Source: Acidiferrum sp963771295
Lineage (GTDB): Bacteria > Acidobacteriota > Terriglobia > Acidiferrales > UBA7541
Assembly (NCBI GenBank): GCA_963771295.1
Contig: CAVYTB010000014.1
Location: 1 to 64,000 of the forward strand
Length of the DNA: 64,000 bases
Reading direction: 5' to 3'
The notes beneath the pieces are model-generated. The model made no database searches and was not told where the DNA came from. It worked only from the letters and a program-made list of their open reading frames with translations. Shown one piece after another: positions 19,138-28,898 of the stretch. Position numbers and translations under genes: made by a program. Positions within the stretch are counted from its first letter, which is position 1; each line of letters opens with the position of its first letter.

Positions 19138-20217
19138 ATGAAGCTCTCGACAATTCTCCTTTTGCTGGCAATTGCATGTGAGACCTCTTCGCTTTCTGCA
19201 CAAACGTCTGCGGTGCCCGAAATTCAATATCGCTCGGTGCCCGATTTCTTGCGCCTGCCGGCCGACCTCTGTTTTGGCGAAGTTACCGGCGTCGCGGTGA
19301 ATTCGAAAGGCCACATCTTCGTGTTCTCTCGCGGCAATACAACTGGTCCCGCGTATGGTGCGGCCGCGGCGCAGTTGCTGGAATTCGGCTCTGACGGCAA
19401 ATTTCTGCGCGAAATTGGCCACAACCTCTATGCATGGTCCTATGCACACACGGTCAAGATTGATCCGCAAGACAACATCTGGGTCACCGACAAAGGTTCG
19501 GATGTCATCGTCAAGTTCACTCCCGAGGGACGAGTCTCCATGGTTTTCGGTCGCAAGCAGGAGGCGTCGGATGATGGGACTGGGCCACTGAAAGAAGTCC
19601 AACCTCCTCTGCCACCCGAAGACGGATTATTCAGACAGGTGACGGATGTAGCTTGGGATTCCGCGGGCAACACTTATATTAGTGACGGCTATGTCAATTC
19701 ACGAATTGCCAAAGTCGATAAAGATGGCAATTGGTTGAAGTCATGGGGCGAACCAGGGGACAAGCCAGGTCAATTTGACACTCCGCACAGCATTGCCGTT
19801 GACGCGCAGGACAATATTTATGTAGCGGACCGCGGAAATCATCGCATTCAAGTATTCGACAGAAATGGTAAATTTCTCCGCCAGATCGTTATCGACGTTC
19901 CCGTCCCGTCCGATGCAAGACCCGCGATCGGCAACAAAACAGACCATCCATCTGGTTCGAGAACGCCAGGTTCGCCTTGGGCAATTTGCATTACCCCGCC
20001 GCCACATCAAGTGCTGTTCAGCTCTGATGCATTTCCCGGGAGAATATACAAGCTCGACTTGGATGGAAAGGTTCTTGGAATGTTCGGCAAATCAGGAAAA
20101 CAGTTAGGCCAATTCGGTTGGATTCACGAGATTGCTTGTCCGTCCGAGAATGAACTGTACGTCGCCGAACTCTTGAACTGGCGTGCACAAAAGATCGTCT
20201 TAGAAGCAGCACACTGA
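19138..20217 (+). CDS. Exported NHL-repeat beta-propeller protein
   Basis: A 359-residue protein with signal peptide MKLSTILLLLAIACETSSLSAQ and a propeller built of NHL repeats: FGEVTGVAVNSKGHIFVFSR, AHTVKIDPQDNIWVTDKGSD, VTDVAWDSAGNTYISDGYVN, PHSIAVDAQDNIYVADRGNH and IHEIACPSENELYVAE. It resembles six-bladed propellers of the peptidylglycine-lyase/SMP-30 type, which bind or process small molecules or peptides outside the cytoplasm. ATG 19138 has GGGGTGG upstream; the frame is open to 19069, but the extension has no signal-peptide logic. No catalytic residue set could be assigned. Confidence 0.82.
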   Translation: MKLSTILLLLAIACETSSLSAQTSAVPEIQYRSVPDFLRLPADLCFGEVTGVAVNSKGHIFVFSRGNTTGPAYGAAAAQLLEFGSDGKFLREIGHNLYAWSYAHTVKIDPQDNIWVTDKGSDVIVKFTPEGRVSMVFGRKQEASDDGTGPLKEVQPPLPPEDGLFRQVTDVAWDSAGNTYISDGYVNSRIAKVDKDGNWLKSWGEPGDKPGQFDTPHSIAVDAQDNIYVADRGNHRIQVFDRNGKFLRQIVIDVPVPSDARPAIGNKTDHPSGSRTPGSPWAICITPPPHQVLFSSDAFPGRIYKLDLDGKVLGMFGKSGKQLGQFGWIHEIACPSENELYVAELLNWRAQKIVLEAAH

Positions 20218-20252
20218 TCCTGTGCTGCGGATCCGTGAACCGCAATTTGTGG

Positions 20253-20302
20253 ACAGTTGACGGGCAACTCTTACCTAATCTTGTAAGGGAAGGGTTGCCG
20301 AC
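20253..20302. repeat. REP-like palindromic repeat copy
   Basis: GTTGACGGGCAACTCTTACC, loop with TAATCTTGTAAG, right arm GGAAGGGTTGCCGAC. It lies between the convergent NHL and kinase genes. Confidence 0.75.
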
Positions 20303-20398
20303 GACTCAGGAGTAATGGCTCGGCGCTAGAGTCGAAACGACGAGTGCAGTCATTTCCACGGGTCTTGCATCAGGTGTGATGGAAGGTGATGAACCGTT

Positions 20399-23089
20399 TC
20401 ACTTCTTCCTTGTCGGCACGAGTCGCTTCAGTTCCTCAAACCAGTTCAGCACGACGTTGATTTGCGTCGGCGCCGCTTCGCCAGCCCCGTTGGGCTTCAA
20501 CATCAGAAAGCGCTGGCCGTCGGGCGACACATCATAGTATGCGAACGTTCCCGGACTCAGTTCGTACCTTGCCTCAAAGAGCAGTTGAGGCTTACGCGCA
20601 GCGAAACTCGGCTGCGTGGTGATGTCCACGGCCATCATCTTCTCACCGTTGCGGTAGAACAGCTCCCGCCCGCTGCGGTTCCACACTGGCTCCGTGCCAC
20701 CTTCCGTCGAGATTTGCCACTTGCCTCCGGGTCCAGGATAAGGTTGCACGTAAATTTCATAGCGGCCGGATTCGTTCGAGGTATACGCCAACCAGTGTCC
20801 GTCAGGGGAGAATCTTGGCGAGCTTTCGTTGAACGGGGTACGGAGAAAGGGCTGCGTTTTATGATCACCTGCGTTCACGACCCAAATGTCATAGCCGGTG
20901 GTGGGATTGATTTCGATGTAGGCCAGCAACTGCCCGTCTGGGGACCAGGACATCGGTGAATGTAAGTAGTCACTGGTAGTTAATCGTTCGAGCCCGCCGC
21001 TTCCGTCGGCATTCTGCCAGTACAGGTTCACTGGGCCTTCTTTGTTTGAGGTAAATGCTAGTTTCTTGCCATCCGGTGTCCAGATCGCGTTGATGTTCGA
21101 ATTTCCCTCAAAGGTCATGCGCGTCAATGTTTCGCGAGCGAGATCGTAGAGCCAGATTTGTGTTTCTTGCTCTTCAATCGCAACGGCTACCTGTCGGCCA
21201 TCCGGGGAAATTCGCGGTCCTCGATAAGCGCGCGCCGGCGTGGTCAGGAGCTTCTCGGTGCCATTACGCGCGACCCACACCAATCTGCGTTGCGCCGACT
21301 GAGCGCCCCCCGAAACATAGACCAGCGTTCCGGTGTTGGAGATGCTGTATTGGGCGGCACCGGTAGACGGAAATTGCAACACACCCTCGACTACGGGGAC
21401 GGTGGCGCCGCCGAGAGCGAGCCTTTGTGGGTCGAACGGTACAGCCATCAAGCTTTTCCCTTGCACATAAACCAAGTGGCCGGAGATTGCGTAGCGGGGC
21501 TGCGTTGCGCCTTGGATCAGGTTCAGGCGTTCACCCGTTGCAATCGACTGGACTGCGATCCGTGCGTTGTTCCAATTTGTGGTGGTGGTTCCGGCGGCAA
21601 AAAACACTGCCTTGCCGCTGGGCAGGAACTCCGGCCAGCGGTGGGCGACCTCCCCCTTTTCCATGCGAGTCAGCGGCTGCGGAATGCCTCCTCCATCCGA
21701 CACTTGCTGGAGCACGGACACTCCTGTGGGCGCGAACGCGATCGTGCCTTGGCTGCCCCAGCTGGAGCCGCGCGGGTTCCCGGCCGGGCTGACATTCAGC
21801 GGGAGTCCGCCGCTCAATAACACCTTCTTCATGTTCTGGCCCGCAAAGAACCCTAGCCATTGACCATCGGCCGAGAAAAACGGATTGACGGCGTCTTCGC
21901 TGCCAGGGACTGGCATGGCTGTCGCGCTATCCATCGCCCGCAGGAAAAGCTGCTGCCTACCGCCTTGGACGGCGACATACGCGACGCGAGTGCCGTCGGG
22001 TGAAACGGCCACGGCCGGAGAATCCAATCCCACAAGCCTTTGCTCGGATGGCAAGGTAATCACCGTGCGAATGACCTGCACTGGCGAAGACGAACTTGGA
22101 GGCTTCAAATTCCACACGGCTAGTCCCGCGATTAATGCTCCCAAAACCAGTGTGCTTAGTCCGAACAGAAGCGCGCGTGGCCCGAGCAGACGCATGACTT
22201 TTGCAGAAGATGTCTGCGCCGGCGTGGCCAGCGAGCCAGTTTCTGCGATCCATTTCAGATCCAATTCCAAATCGCGCGCCACCTGCCAGCGGTCTTCCGG
22301 CTCTTTTACTAAGCATTGCTTAACCGCCCGCTCCACTCCTGGTGGAGTCATTGGCTTAAGCGTGCTGATGGCCACCGGTTCCTTCTCCAGGATGGCGGAC
22401 GCGACGCTGAGTTGGCTCTTACCTTCGAAGGCACGCCGGCCTGTGAGCATCTCGTACAGCACAGCGCCGAACGAAAAGATGTCGCTGCGACCATCCAGCT
22501 CTTTGCCTTCGATCTGTTCCGGCGACATGTATTGAAAAGTGCCGACAATAGCGCCGTCTTGAGTCACAGGCGAGGGCAAGCTGGCGGTGACCGTGGCCAG
22601 AGCCGCCATGGACACAGCGGGCTTCGCCAGGCCAAAATCCAGCAACTTCGCACCAGTAGCAGTAAGCATGATGTTCGCGGGCTTCAGGTCGCGATGGATC
22701 ACGCCGCTGCGGTGGGCCTTGCCGAGTGCATCGGCGATCTGCATTCCGTACTTCAGGACTTGCTCAAGCGGCAAAGGTCCCTTTTCGAGGCGCTTCGCAA
22801 GCGTCTCGCCTTCTACCAATTCCATCACCAGATAATCGATCCCATCCTGACTGCCCACATCGTGCAACACGCAGATGTGCGGGTGATTCAAGCTGGAAAC
22901 CGTCTTCGCCTCGCGCGCGAATCGCTGCTTCCTCACAGGATCCAACGAAAAGTGTGCCGGCAGTATCTTGATCGCTACGGTCCGGTCCAGCCGCGTGTCG
23001 CGCGCGCGATACACCTCGCCCATCCCGCCCACGCCCAGAGTGGCGATGATCTCGTAAGGACCCAGTCTTGTGCCGTTTGCTAGGGTCAT
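20399..23089 (-). CDS. Transmembrane Ser/Thr kinase with C-terminal PD40/WD40-like beta-propeller
   Basis: An 896-residue kinase. Kinase domain ~12-275: GVGGMGEVYRARD, Lys41 in VAIKIL, catalytic Asp134 in HRDLKPANI, DFG 151-153, YMSPEQIEGKELD. A membrane helix follows at ~300-322 (ALLFGLSTLVLGALIAGLAVW), then a TolB-like propeller to the C-terminus with repeated SPDG blocks (VSPDGTRVAYVA, ISPDGRQVAVAI, WTPDGKKLAFTSN, WSPDGQLLAYIE, FSPDGHWLAYTSN, VSPDGQRFLM). The propeller is expected to be outside the membrane and to sense a ligand or protein. No good ribosome site is seen before ATG 23089. This domain pairing is very common in Acidobacteriota. Confidence 0.92.
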   Translation of the reverse strand: MTLANGTRLGPYEIIATLGVGGMGEVYRARDTRLDRTVAIKILPAHFSLDPVRKQRFAREAKTVSSLNHPHICVLHDVGSQDGIDYLVMELVEGETLAKRLEKGPLPLEQVLKYGMQIADALGKAHRSGVIHRDLKPANIMLTATGAKLLDFGLAKPAVSMAALATVTASLPSPVTQDGAIVGTFQYMSPEQIEGKELDGRSDIFSFGAVLYEMLTGRRAFEGKSQLSVASAILEKEPVAISTLKPMTPPGVERAVKQCLVKEPEDRWQVARDLELDLKWIAETGSLATPAQTSSAKVMRLLGPRALLFGLSTLVLGALIAGLAVWNLKPPSSSSPVQVIRTVITLPSEQRLVGLDSPAVAVSPDGTRVAYVAVQGGRQQLFLRAMDSATAMPVPGSEDAVNPFFSADGQWLGFFAGQNMKKVLLSGGLPLNVSPAGNPRGSSWGSQGTIAFAPTGVSVLQQVSDGGGIPQPLTRMEKGEVAHRWPEFLPSGKAVFFAAGTTTTNWNNARIAVQSIATGERLNLIQGATQPRYAISGHLVYVQGKSLMAVPFDPQRLALGGATVPVVEGVLQFPSTGAAQYSISNTGTLVYVSGGAQSAQRRLVWVARNGTEKLLTTPARAYRGPRISPDGRQVAVAIEEQETQIWLYDLARETLTRMTFEGNSNINAIWTPDGKKLAFTSNKEGPVNLYWQNADGSGGLERLTTSDYLHSPMSWSPDGQLLAYIEINPTTGYDIWVVNAGDHKTQPFLRTPFNESSPRFSPDGHWLAYTSNESGRYEIYVQPYPGPGGKWQISTEGGTEPVWNRSGRELFYRNGEKMMAVDITTQPSFAARKPQLLFEARYELSPGTFAYYDVSPDGQRFLMLKPNGAGEAAPTQINVVLNWFEELKRLVPTRKK

Positions 23090-23688
23090 ATTCCAGGAGG
23101 AATTATAGGCCCGTTAGAAGTGCCTCAGCAGAACAAACTATAGCTCTCGAACTCAACTTGTGAAAATCATTTGTGGATTCTCCGCCCCGTATGTACCGGC
23201 GTTTGATATGTGGATTTCTCATCGTCAGCGCTATCAATGAGAAGGAGCTCGATCAAAACCGCACAAATTGTGCCTTTATTCTTTAGCAGTCACTTAGGTT
23301 TTGCGAAGAGGTACTGTTCGACCGTTCCGGTCGGATTACGGGCAACCCTTCCATAATCCGGTAAGGTAAGGATTGCCGACCACTCGTTCGGAGTATGGCC
23401 GGCGGGAACGGCGCTTCTCTGTACAGGTCGTTTTGCCTCGAACTGTCCCCCCGGTGATGATTAGGCTGTCAGGAATGCTATTCAGAATCAAAGATCAGCC
23501 ATTCAAGTTCGCCGCCCGCTTGTGATCTTTATACGTTTCTGGTACCACCTTAATTAGTGAATCTATCCATTTTCGTCTCCGTCTTGTTTTTCGGATTCCC
23601 AGCGTTCTACAGCCTCGATCGACGAATCGTCGAAGCTCTGGCTTAGCGCTCGGTCTCCGTGCAATCCAGGACGCCAAGGGAAGTACTG
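23090..23688. other. Intergenic region with a REP-like repeat
   Basis: About 600 bp between divergent kinase and phosphatase genes. Apart from the REP-like copy at 23332-23380, I see no coding signal or RNA gene. Confidence 0.5.
23332..23380. repeat. REP-like palindromic repeat copy
   Basis: CGGATTACGGGCAACCCTTCC, loop ATAATCCGGTAAG, then GTAAGGATTGCCGAC. The left arm matches the consensus and the right arm has two changes. Confidence 0.78.
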
Positions 23689-24882
23689 ATGAAAAAGAAG
23701 CTCAGTACGTGGCTGGCTGGTGTGCGCTCGGCCTTTCCCGCCGCCTACAGTCCCTACTGGCACGTGCTGCCGTTGGGACGGATGAAGACGCTCATGGCAG
23801 GATACTTCTGCATCGGCGCCGCCGGCGGTTTCGCGCTCGATCTGTTGCAGCTCAACGCTTCGCGCATCGGCGGAGGTTTCTTCTGGCCCGTCTTAGTGGG
23901 CACGGGAGCGACAGCGCTTAGAGTCGCCGGAATCAAAAGAGTTCGTCTTGTCCCTCTCCTGTTTCTTCTGGTGGTCGTAGCCGGCTGGCTGGGTTACTGG
24001 GCAGCGCACGTTTCGCCGCCTCTGCCGGTCCCCGTCGTTGTACATCGGCGCGTGCTATTCGATGCCATCGCAATCTTGGTTGGCATCGGTTTCGGGACTC
24101 GATTTCTGCTGTTCTTCGCTGGTACGGAGGGGTTGGACAGCGTGCGCATGCAGACCGAACTTTCTTTGGCCCACGGCATTCAGGCGACTCTGGTTCCGAC
24201 CGTCTCTTTCCAGAACGCGAGTTTCGAGCTGTACGGCAAATCGATTCCTAGCACGGAAATGGGCGGCGATTTGATCGACGTCATACAGAACGACGGTTGG
24301 TTGGTAGCCTACGTCGCCGACATCTCCGGCCACGGTCTGCCTGCCGGCCAGCTCATGGGGATGTTGAAAACTGCCATGCGACTCGCCTTGCAATTCCGCC
24401 AGATGCCTGTAGCAACGCTCGAAAGTGTGGACCGCGTGCTGCCAGATCTCAAGGAACCTGGAATGTTTGCCACCCTGGCCCTGCTCCGCTTCGATGGCTC
24501 GAGTGAAGCCGAATACACTTTGGCCGGCCATCCGCCAATCCTCCACTATCGGCACGGGAGCAAGGACACGGCCCGGCTCTCCATGGAGCAGCTTCCGCTG
24601 GGACTAATCCCCGGCGGTTCCTATGCTAGTCAGCGCGTCGGCTATTCACCGCGCGATCTATTCTTGATGGTTACCGACGGTATAACGGAAGTGGCCAATG
24701 CCAGAGATGAAGAATTTGGCCTGACCCGCCTACAAGAGCTTCTGACGCGACACGCTACCAGAGCCTTGCCGGAGATTTGGGATCTCATCATGCGCGAGGC
24801 GCGACAATACGGTCCGCAGCGGGATGACCAAAGTCTGCTCCTGCTGCGCGTGCTGGACCCGGCCATCCCTCTCGCGACCTGA
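23689..24882 (+). CDS. Membrane PP2C-type SpoIIE-family Ser/Thr phosphatase (RsbU-like)
   Basis: A 397-residue protein with three to four N-terminal membrane helices (residues ~25-150), a short linker (MQTELSLAHGIQATLVP) and a SpoIIE phosphatase domain. Metal and catalytic motifs are STEMGGDLIDV, VADISGHGLPAGQLM, TDGITEVAN and QRDDQSLLLL. Such enzymes dephosphorylate anti-anti-sigma proteins or other phospho-Ser/Thr substrates, here driven by a membrane sensor. ATG 23689 has AAGGGAAG upstream. It is divergent from a PD40 kinase gene, so kinase and phosphatase could act on shared targets (inference from position only). Confidence 0.88.
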   Translation: MKKKLSTWLAGVRSAFPAAYSPYWHVLPLGRMKTLMAGYFCIGAAGGFALDLLQLNASRIGGGFFWPVLVGTGATALRVAGIKRVRLVPLLFLLVVVAGWLGYWAAHVSPPLPVPVVVHRRVLFDAIAILVGIGFGTRFLLFFAGTEGLDSVRMQTELSLAHGIQATLVPTVSFQNASFELYGKSIPSTEMGGDLIDVIQNDGWLVAYVADISGHGLPAGQLMGMLKTAMRLALQFRQMPVATLESVDRVLPDLKEPGMFATLALLRFDGSSEAEYTLAGHPPILHYRHGSKDTARLSMEQLPLGLIPGGSYASQRVGYSPRDLFLMVTDGITEVANARDEEFGLTRLQELLTRHATRALPEIWDLIMREARQYGPQRDDQSLLLLRVLDPAIPLAT

Positions 24883-24965
24883 ATTCCAAAGGGGCACAGG
24901 AAACCCGAACCTAGTTGGACGCACAATGGGCGAGCGAGTAATGAGCCCTGGGTTACAGTTTCTCC

Positions 24966-25014
24966 CGGATCACGGGCAACCCTTCCGTAATCGGATAAGG
25001 GAAAGGTTGCCGAC
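24966..25014. repeat. REP-like repeat interrupted on its right edge by IS copy 2
   Basis: CGGATCACGGGCAACCCTTCC, loop with GTAATCGGATAAG, right arm GGAAAGGTTGCCGAC. The IS starts at the next base, exactly as at copy 1. The two repeat copies differ elsewhere, so they are independent target sites and not a duplication of one locus. Confidence 0.82.
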
Positions 25015-25328
25015 ATCCATGATAAGTCCGTGTCAAGCGGGCAAAAGCTCTCCCGACGCGCTTCGGAGGAGCGCGTGCATAAAATTCTTAGGTGCTTCAG
25101 CTCGCGTTCGTGCCTCTCGGCGGTGGTTCCTCTTCGATTGAGAACCAGACATCCATTTGCTGTCTCAGCCCCGAAGGGGGCCTGCACAGAAGATTGAGTT
25201 TGTGATCTCCTGCCAGTCTCGAAACAATTCGATGGGGGCCTCGGGAGCTTACGCTCCGTCGCCCAGTCGGCAACTGACGAGACCTGGCAGGCTGCGCGCT
25301 GAAGAAATCCTCCTGTATTTCGCACCCG
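25015..25328 (-). ncRNA. Candidate bridge/seekRNA region of IS copy 2
   Basis: Same non-coding end as in copy 1. The complement of the target arm, GTCGGCAAC, is at 25266-25274. See copy 1 for the reasoning and its limits. Confidence 0.5.
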
Positions 25329-26366
25329 CTACGCAGCGGTGCGATTTTTGTTTTCTACTACCAGAAAGCCTTTTTGCCGGCGATCCACAGCGACCAGGTA
25401 CGCCACCATCTTCCGCGCCACGGCCAGTGTTGCGCGGTTGGCATTGCCTTTTTGTTTCTCCTGTTCGTATACCATCGCTAGTTCAGGGCTATTTCGCGGC
25501 GCCATTTTTGCCGCCTCAATCAGAATCGTCTGCAGATGTTTGTTGCGTTGTTTCGACAGTGGCGTGCGCATGGTGATATTGGCCGAACTTTTTTCCGCGC
25601 CGCACAGTCCGCAGTAGCTGATGGCCTTCTTGATCGAGGAAAATCGCTGCACGTCGCCAACTTCCAGCGCCCAGGTCAACGCGGTGATCGGTCCAACCGC
25701 CGGAATGGTCATCAGCCGTTCCACGCGTTCCACAAGTAAAGAGTCGTGCTCCAGCGATCGCACCAGCGCGCTTTCCGTTTTCCCCAGGCGCACCACCGTC
25801 TCCCGGCACAGCCGCAACAACGGTTTCAGCCCTTCATCGATGTCCTGGTTGGTGGCCAGCAGTTCACGAAAGTATCCGACCTTGTGGAGCTTCTGTTTGT
25901 TGTAACTCACCCCGGCTTCCATCAGCAGTACCGCAATCTTATTCTTCATCTGCACCGCCTGGCGGACCAACAGGTTCCGATAGCGCAAGGTGCGCCGTCG
26001 TTCGCGAATCTCCGTCGAAGCCATGTAGCACTCCGGCAGAAAATCGCAGCGCAGGCAGTCGGCAATCTTTTTGGCATCGATGCGGTCGTTCTTTTTCTTA
26101 GCCACCGCAATCGCTCGTAGCATCAGTGGATGTGCCACCTTCACCGCTGCGGCATGCGGTTTCAGATGATCATAGATCCAAGCCGTGAAGATGGTCGCTT
26201 CCATGGCCGCCGTCCACGGCTGGGGAAGCGTCTTCATCCACATGTCCAGAGTCAATCGCGTGGCGGGTATCGAACCTTCCGCATAGATACGGCCACTGCC
26301 GTCCTTCACGCAGTAGTTGATCGTTTTCTTGTGAACATCCAAACCGATGTAGTACATAGTCTCCAT
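25329..26366 (-). CDS. IS110/IS1111-family transposase, copy 2
   Basis: A 345-residue DEDD recombinase whose protein is identical to the copy-1 product, with the same AGGAGG ribosome site and ATG at 26366. All DEDD residues and the C-terminal SYCGL serine are present, so it should be functional. Confidence 0.95.
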   Translation of the reverse strand: METMYYIGLDVHKKTINYCVKDGSGRIYAEGSIPATRLTLDMWMKTLPQPWTAAMEATIFTAWIYDHLKPHAAAVKVAHPLMLRAIAVAKKKNDRIDAKKIADCLRCDFLPECYMASTEIRERRRTLRYRNLLVRQAVQMKNKIAVLLMEAGVSYNKQKLHKVGYFRELLATNQDIDEGLKPLLRLCRETVVRLGKTESALVRSLEHDSLLVERVERLMTIPAVGPITALTWALEVGDVQRFSSIKKAISYCGLCGAEKSSANITMRTPLSKQRNKHLQTILIEAAKMAPRNSPELAMVYEQEKQKGNANRATLAVARKMVAYLVAVDRRQKGFLVVENKNRTAA

Positions 26367-26639
26367 GGGGGAGCCTCCTTAGTTGTATCTGAATCAGCGT
26401 GGTCGCTGAGTTCAGCTTTTTTACACCAAGCGCTCCTCCATGACTTATTCATTCAAACAATCCGGGAGTGATCGCGTTGCAGTGAACATCCTTCAACGCC
26501 CATTCAGTAGAACTATCGAGGAGATTTGTACCGAGCTACCAAGATCGAATGGCTCACTAAAATGGTCGAATCAAAGGCAGGGTAGTAATGGAGTGGCATC
26601 TGGTCTTCAGTTCGGGGCTTGATGTGCAAGGCGGGAATG

Positions 26640-28844
26640 TCAGGTAGACCATTGGTCTGATCGGTCAGGCGTTAGACGCGGAGCATCGGCGAGGCCCACG
26701 GCAATATCCAGTTCAATTCCATCTGGAGGGGGAACAGCATAGTAGAAACCCCAGAGCCGGTCATTCGGCTCAACCATCTTGGACGGAAGTTTTTTGCCGC
26801 CGATCGTCGCGCGAAGAACAGTCGCCTTCTCAACTGCCACCCACAGCACATCGGCATGCCGCAAAGAAGTCAGCCGCAGGCGCAAAATACGCTCGTTGCC
26901 CGATACGGAGTCGTCCAACGTCACGATTTCCGGTGCGGGCAATTTCAGAGGCGTGGCGTCCGTTTTCAAGACCGTTTCTCCTCCCGGCCCAACAAAAATA
27001 TCGATCTTTTCGCGTTCGATGCGGCCCGTCAGAAACTGCGAAGTCCATCCATCGGGCCTTTCATCCAAACTGATCCATGAACCTTTGCCGGTATCCGCAT
27101 TCAACCAGTAAGCAACGCTATCCGGCCGAGGATGCAGGGCGTCGTAGCCGCTGTGAAGAGCGCCGAACGCGATGAAGCTCAGGCTTAGCACTGCGCAGGC
27201 TCCTGGAAGGAGCCATTTGCGGTGTGTCGTCATCACCTCAAGCTGCGGTGCCAACAGCGCAAGCAAGACCACAGTGAAAATGCAGAGGAACACCATGGTC
27301 TGCATGGACTCCGCCTCCAGGATGGCGAAATCCGCGATGAGAAGAGTGAACAGAAAAACCGGTACGCCCGCGCAAATCAATTGGGTTATCTTTAATAACC
27401 TTGAATCAGATCGGTCTAAGACAAATCCCACGCCGAGTGGGAGCAAAGCGAAGAAGAGAGGCCACATGAGCAGAAAGCTCGTGCCTGGCGCGATGAAATA
27501 GGTAAGAACCAACAGTGCCATGCACAGGAGAAGAGCGCCCGTGGTTAGTTCTGTGGCGCTTGCCCTGCAGCGGAAGGCCACATACAGCGACGATGTGGCT
27601 GCGATGGTGAGCGCCAGGAACCCCAAAGCATATGTTTGGGCGTTGTAGGAGGACTCAAAGGAACTGTTCACCAGATGGAGCGCCTGAAGCACCCACCAAA
27701 GAAAAGCAACCGTCACGCTTGCCGCGGCCCACGCTGCCGGCCAGAGCAGCAAACTCAATCCTAGACCACGTCCGCTCAGACGCCCGCGTCTGAAAGCGAG
27801 TAGCAAGACAACAACAAAAAGTGCGAGCGTGATAATCATCAAGGGCAGAACCCATGTCATCGGATAGATGATAAGTCGCCCGAAAAAAGCAAAATAAACA
27901 AGGCGGTGCTGCGCACGAGTGCGTTTGAGGTCCAAGTCCGCGAGATCCCGCACGACAGCCAGCGTGTAATTTCCCTCGCCCTGAATACTGCGGGGATCGA
28001 GATTCTGGAGATTGTCCATCCTAGTGTGGTACGCGGTTCTGCAACCGCTATAACCTCCCTCCAGCGTCGGGATCGCGGAATCGAGTTCCGTGGAATCGAG
28101 GCCCGCAAACCTGGGGAAGAGATCAAGGGAAGCCGTGAGCGGGTGAGGAACTGCTCTGGCGATCTCGTAGACCAACCATTCGTGGAGGCGCTTTGTTTCG
28201 CTGATTGAACCCTGGCCGCAGCTGCCGCCGGAATCCAGGTTTAAAGCTACGGATATCTCTTTTGCCCACGGATGCTCGTCCACGAAACCCTGTACTCCCA
28301 CCGTTCCGAGTTCTTCTCCATCGGTGAACACAATAACCACATCGTTTCTCGGCGCGGTACCGCTTCGCAGAGCGCGAAGGGTTTCGAGCAGCGTCACAAC
28401 TCCTGAACCGTCGTCGGTGGCGCCGGGAGCGGGAGCGACCGAATCGTAGTGCGCCATCAAGAGCACAGCTCCTGTACTGTTGCTTCCCTTCAGGCGGGCC
28501 AAGATGTTCTCTACAGTTCCGGCCCCATACGGGCCTGGAAAGTCCTCCATCAAACTGGCGACACCCGTCCTTTGAATCTGCGGTTCCAGTCCTTCCTGCT
28601 TCAGCTGCTCCACGACATAATCGCGTACGCGCGCGTTTGCAGTCGAGCCAGTTGGGTGAGGCTCACGGGCGATGACTTTCAGGTTCTCAATAGCGCGTTC
28701 GGCAGAAAACTCCGTCACCGGAGCAGAGGCGGGAACAACGGCAGGTGGCACAAGATAGCTAACGGCGACAATTGCCACAAGCAAAATGAAAACAAAGCTC
28801 AGCAAGGCTTCCGTGAGGGAGACCGACGAAGCCGACGCATTCAT
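26640..28844 (-). CDS. Multi-pass membrane M28-family zinc aminopeptidase
   Basis: A 734-residue protein: one N-terminal membrane helix (SFVFILLVAIVAVSYLV), an M28 exopeptidase domain (~45-310) and a block of about eight to nine membrane helices (~320-560), then a C-terminal soluble domain. Zinc motifs: MAHYDSV, GATDDGSGV, FTDGEELG and NLDSGGSC; the final His is probably in YHTRMDN. This architecture resembles fungal vacuolar membrane proteases of the Pff1 type, so the catalytic domain is presumably extracytoplasmic. ATG 28844 is preferred over GTG 28850 because CGGAG lies 7 nt before it. It lies downstream of the MFS gene on the same strand with a short gap. Confidence 0.87.
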   Translation of the reverse strand: MNASASSVSLTEALLSFVFILLVAIVAVSYLVPPAVVPASAPVTEFSAERAIENLKVIAREPHPTGSTANARVRDYVVEQLKQEGLEPQIQRTGVASLMEDFPGPYGAGTVENILARLKGSNSTGAVLLMAHYDSVAPAPGATDDGSGVVTLLETLRALRSGTAPRNDVVIVFTDGEELGTVGVQGFVDEHPWAKEISVALNLDSGGSCGQGSISETKRLHEWLVYEIARAVPHPLTASLDLFPRFAGLDSTELDSAIPTLEGGYSGCRTAYHTRMDNLQNLDPRSIQGEGNYTLAVVRDLADLDLKRTRAQHRLVYFAFFGRLIIYPMTWVLPLMIITLALFVVVLLLAFRRGRLSGRGLGLSLLLWPAAWAAASVTVAFLWWVLQALHLVNSSFESSYNAQTYALGFLALTIAATSSLYVAFRCRASATELTTGALLLCMALLVLTYFIAPGTSFLLMWPLFFALLPLGVGFVLDRSDSRLLKITQLICAGVPVFLFTLLIADFAILEAESMQTMVFLCIFTVVLLALLAPQLEVMTTHRKWLLPGACAVLSLSFIAFGALHSGYDALHPRPDSVAYWLNADTGKGSWISLDERPDGWTSQFLTGRIEREKIDIFVGPGGETVLKTDATPLKLPAPEIVTLDDSVSGNERILRLRLTSLRHADVLWVAVEKATVLRATIGGKKLPSKMVEPNDRLWGFYYAVPPPDGIELDIAVGLADAPRLTPDRSDQWST

Positions 28845-28898
28845 TGGCACTCCGAATCCTCCAGTCCTGACGAGCTCGGTTAAGGAATAGGCGTCCCT

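Larger units (their letters stand above)
25015..26463 (-). mobile_element. IS110/IS1111-family insertion sequence, copy 2
   Basis: A 1449-bp element that appears identical to copy 1 over its full length at a fixed offset of 7692 bp. It has the same orientation relative to the REP repeat and the same sub-terminal inverted repeats. Right flank: GGGAGTGATCGC, unrelated to that of copy 1 (ACCCAGAACCCG), which fixes the right end at AACAATCC. Confidence 0.88.
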
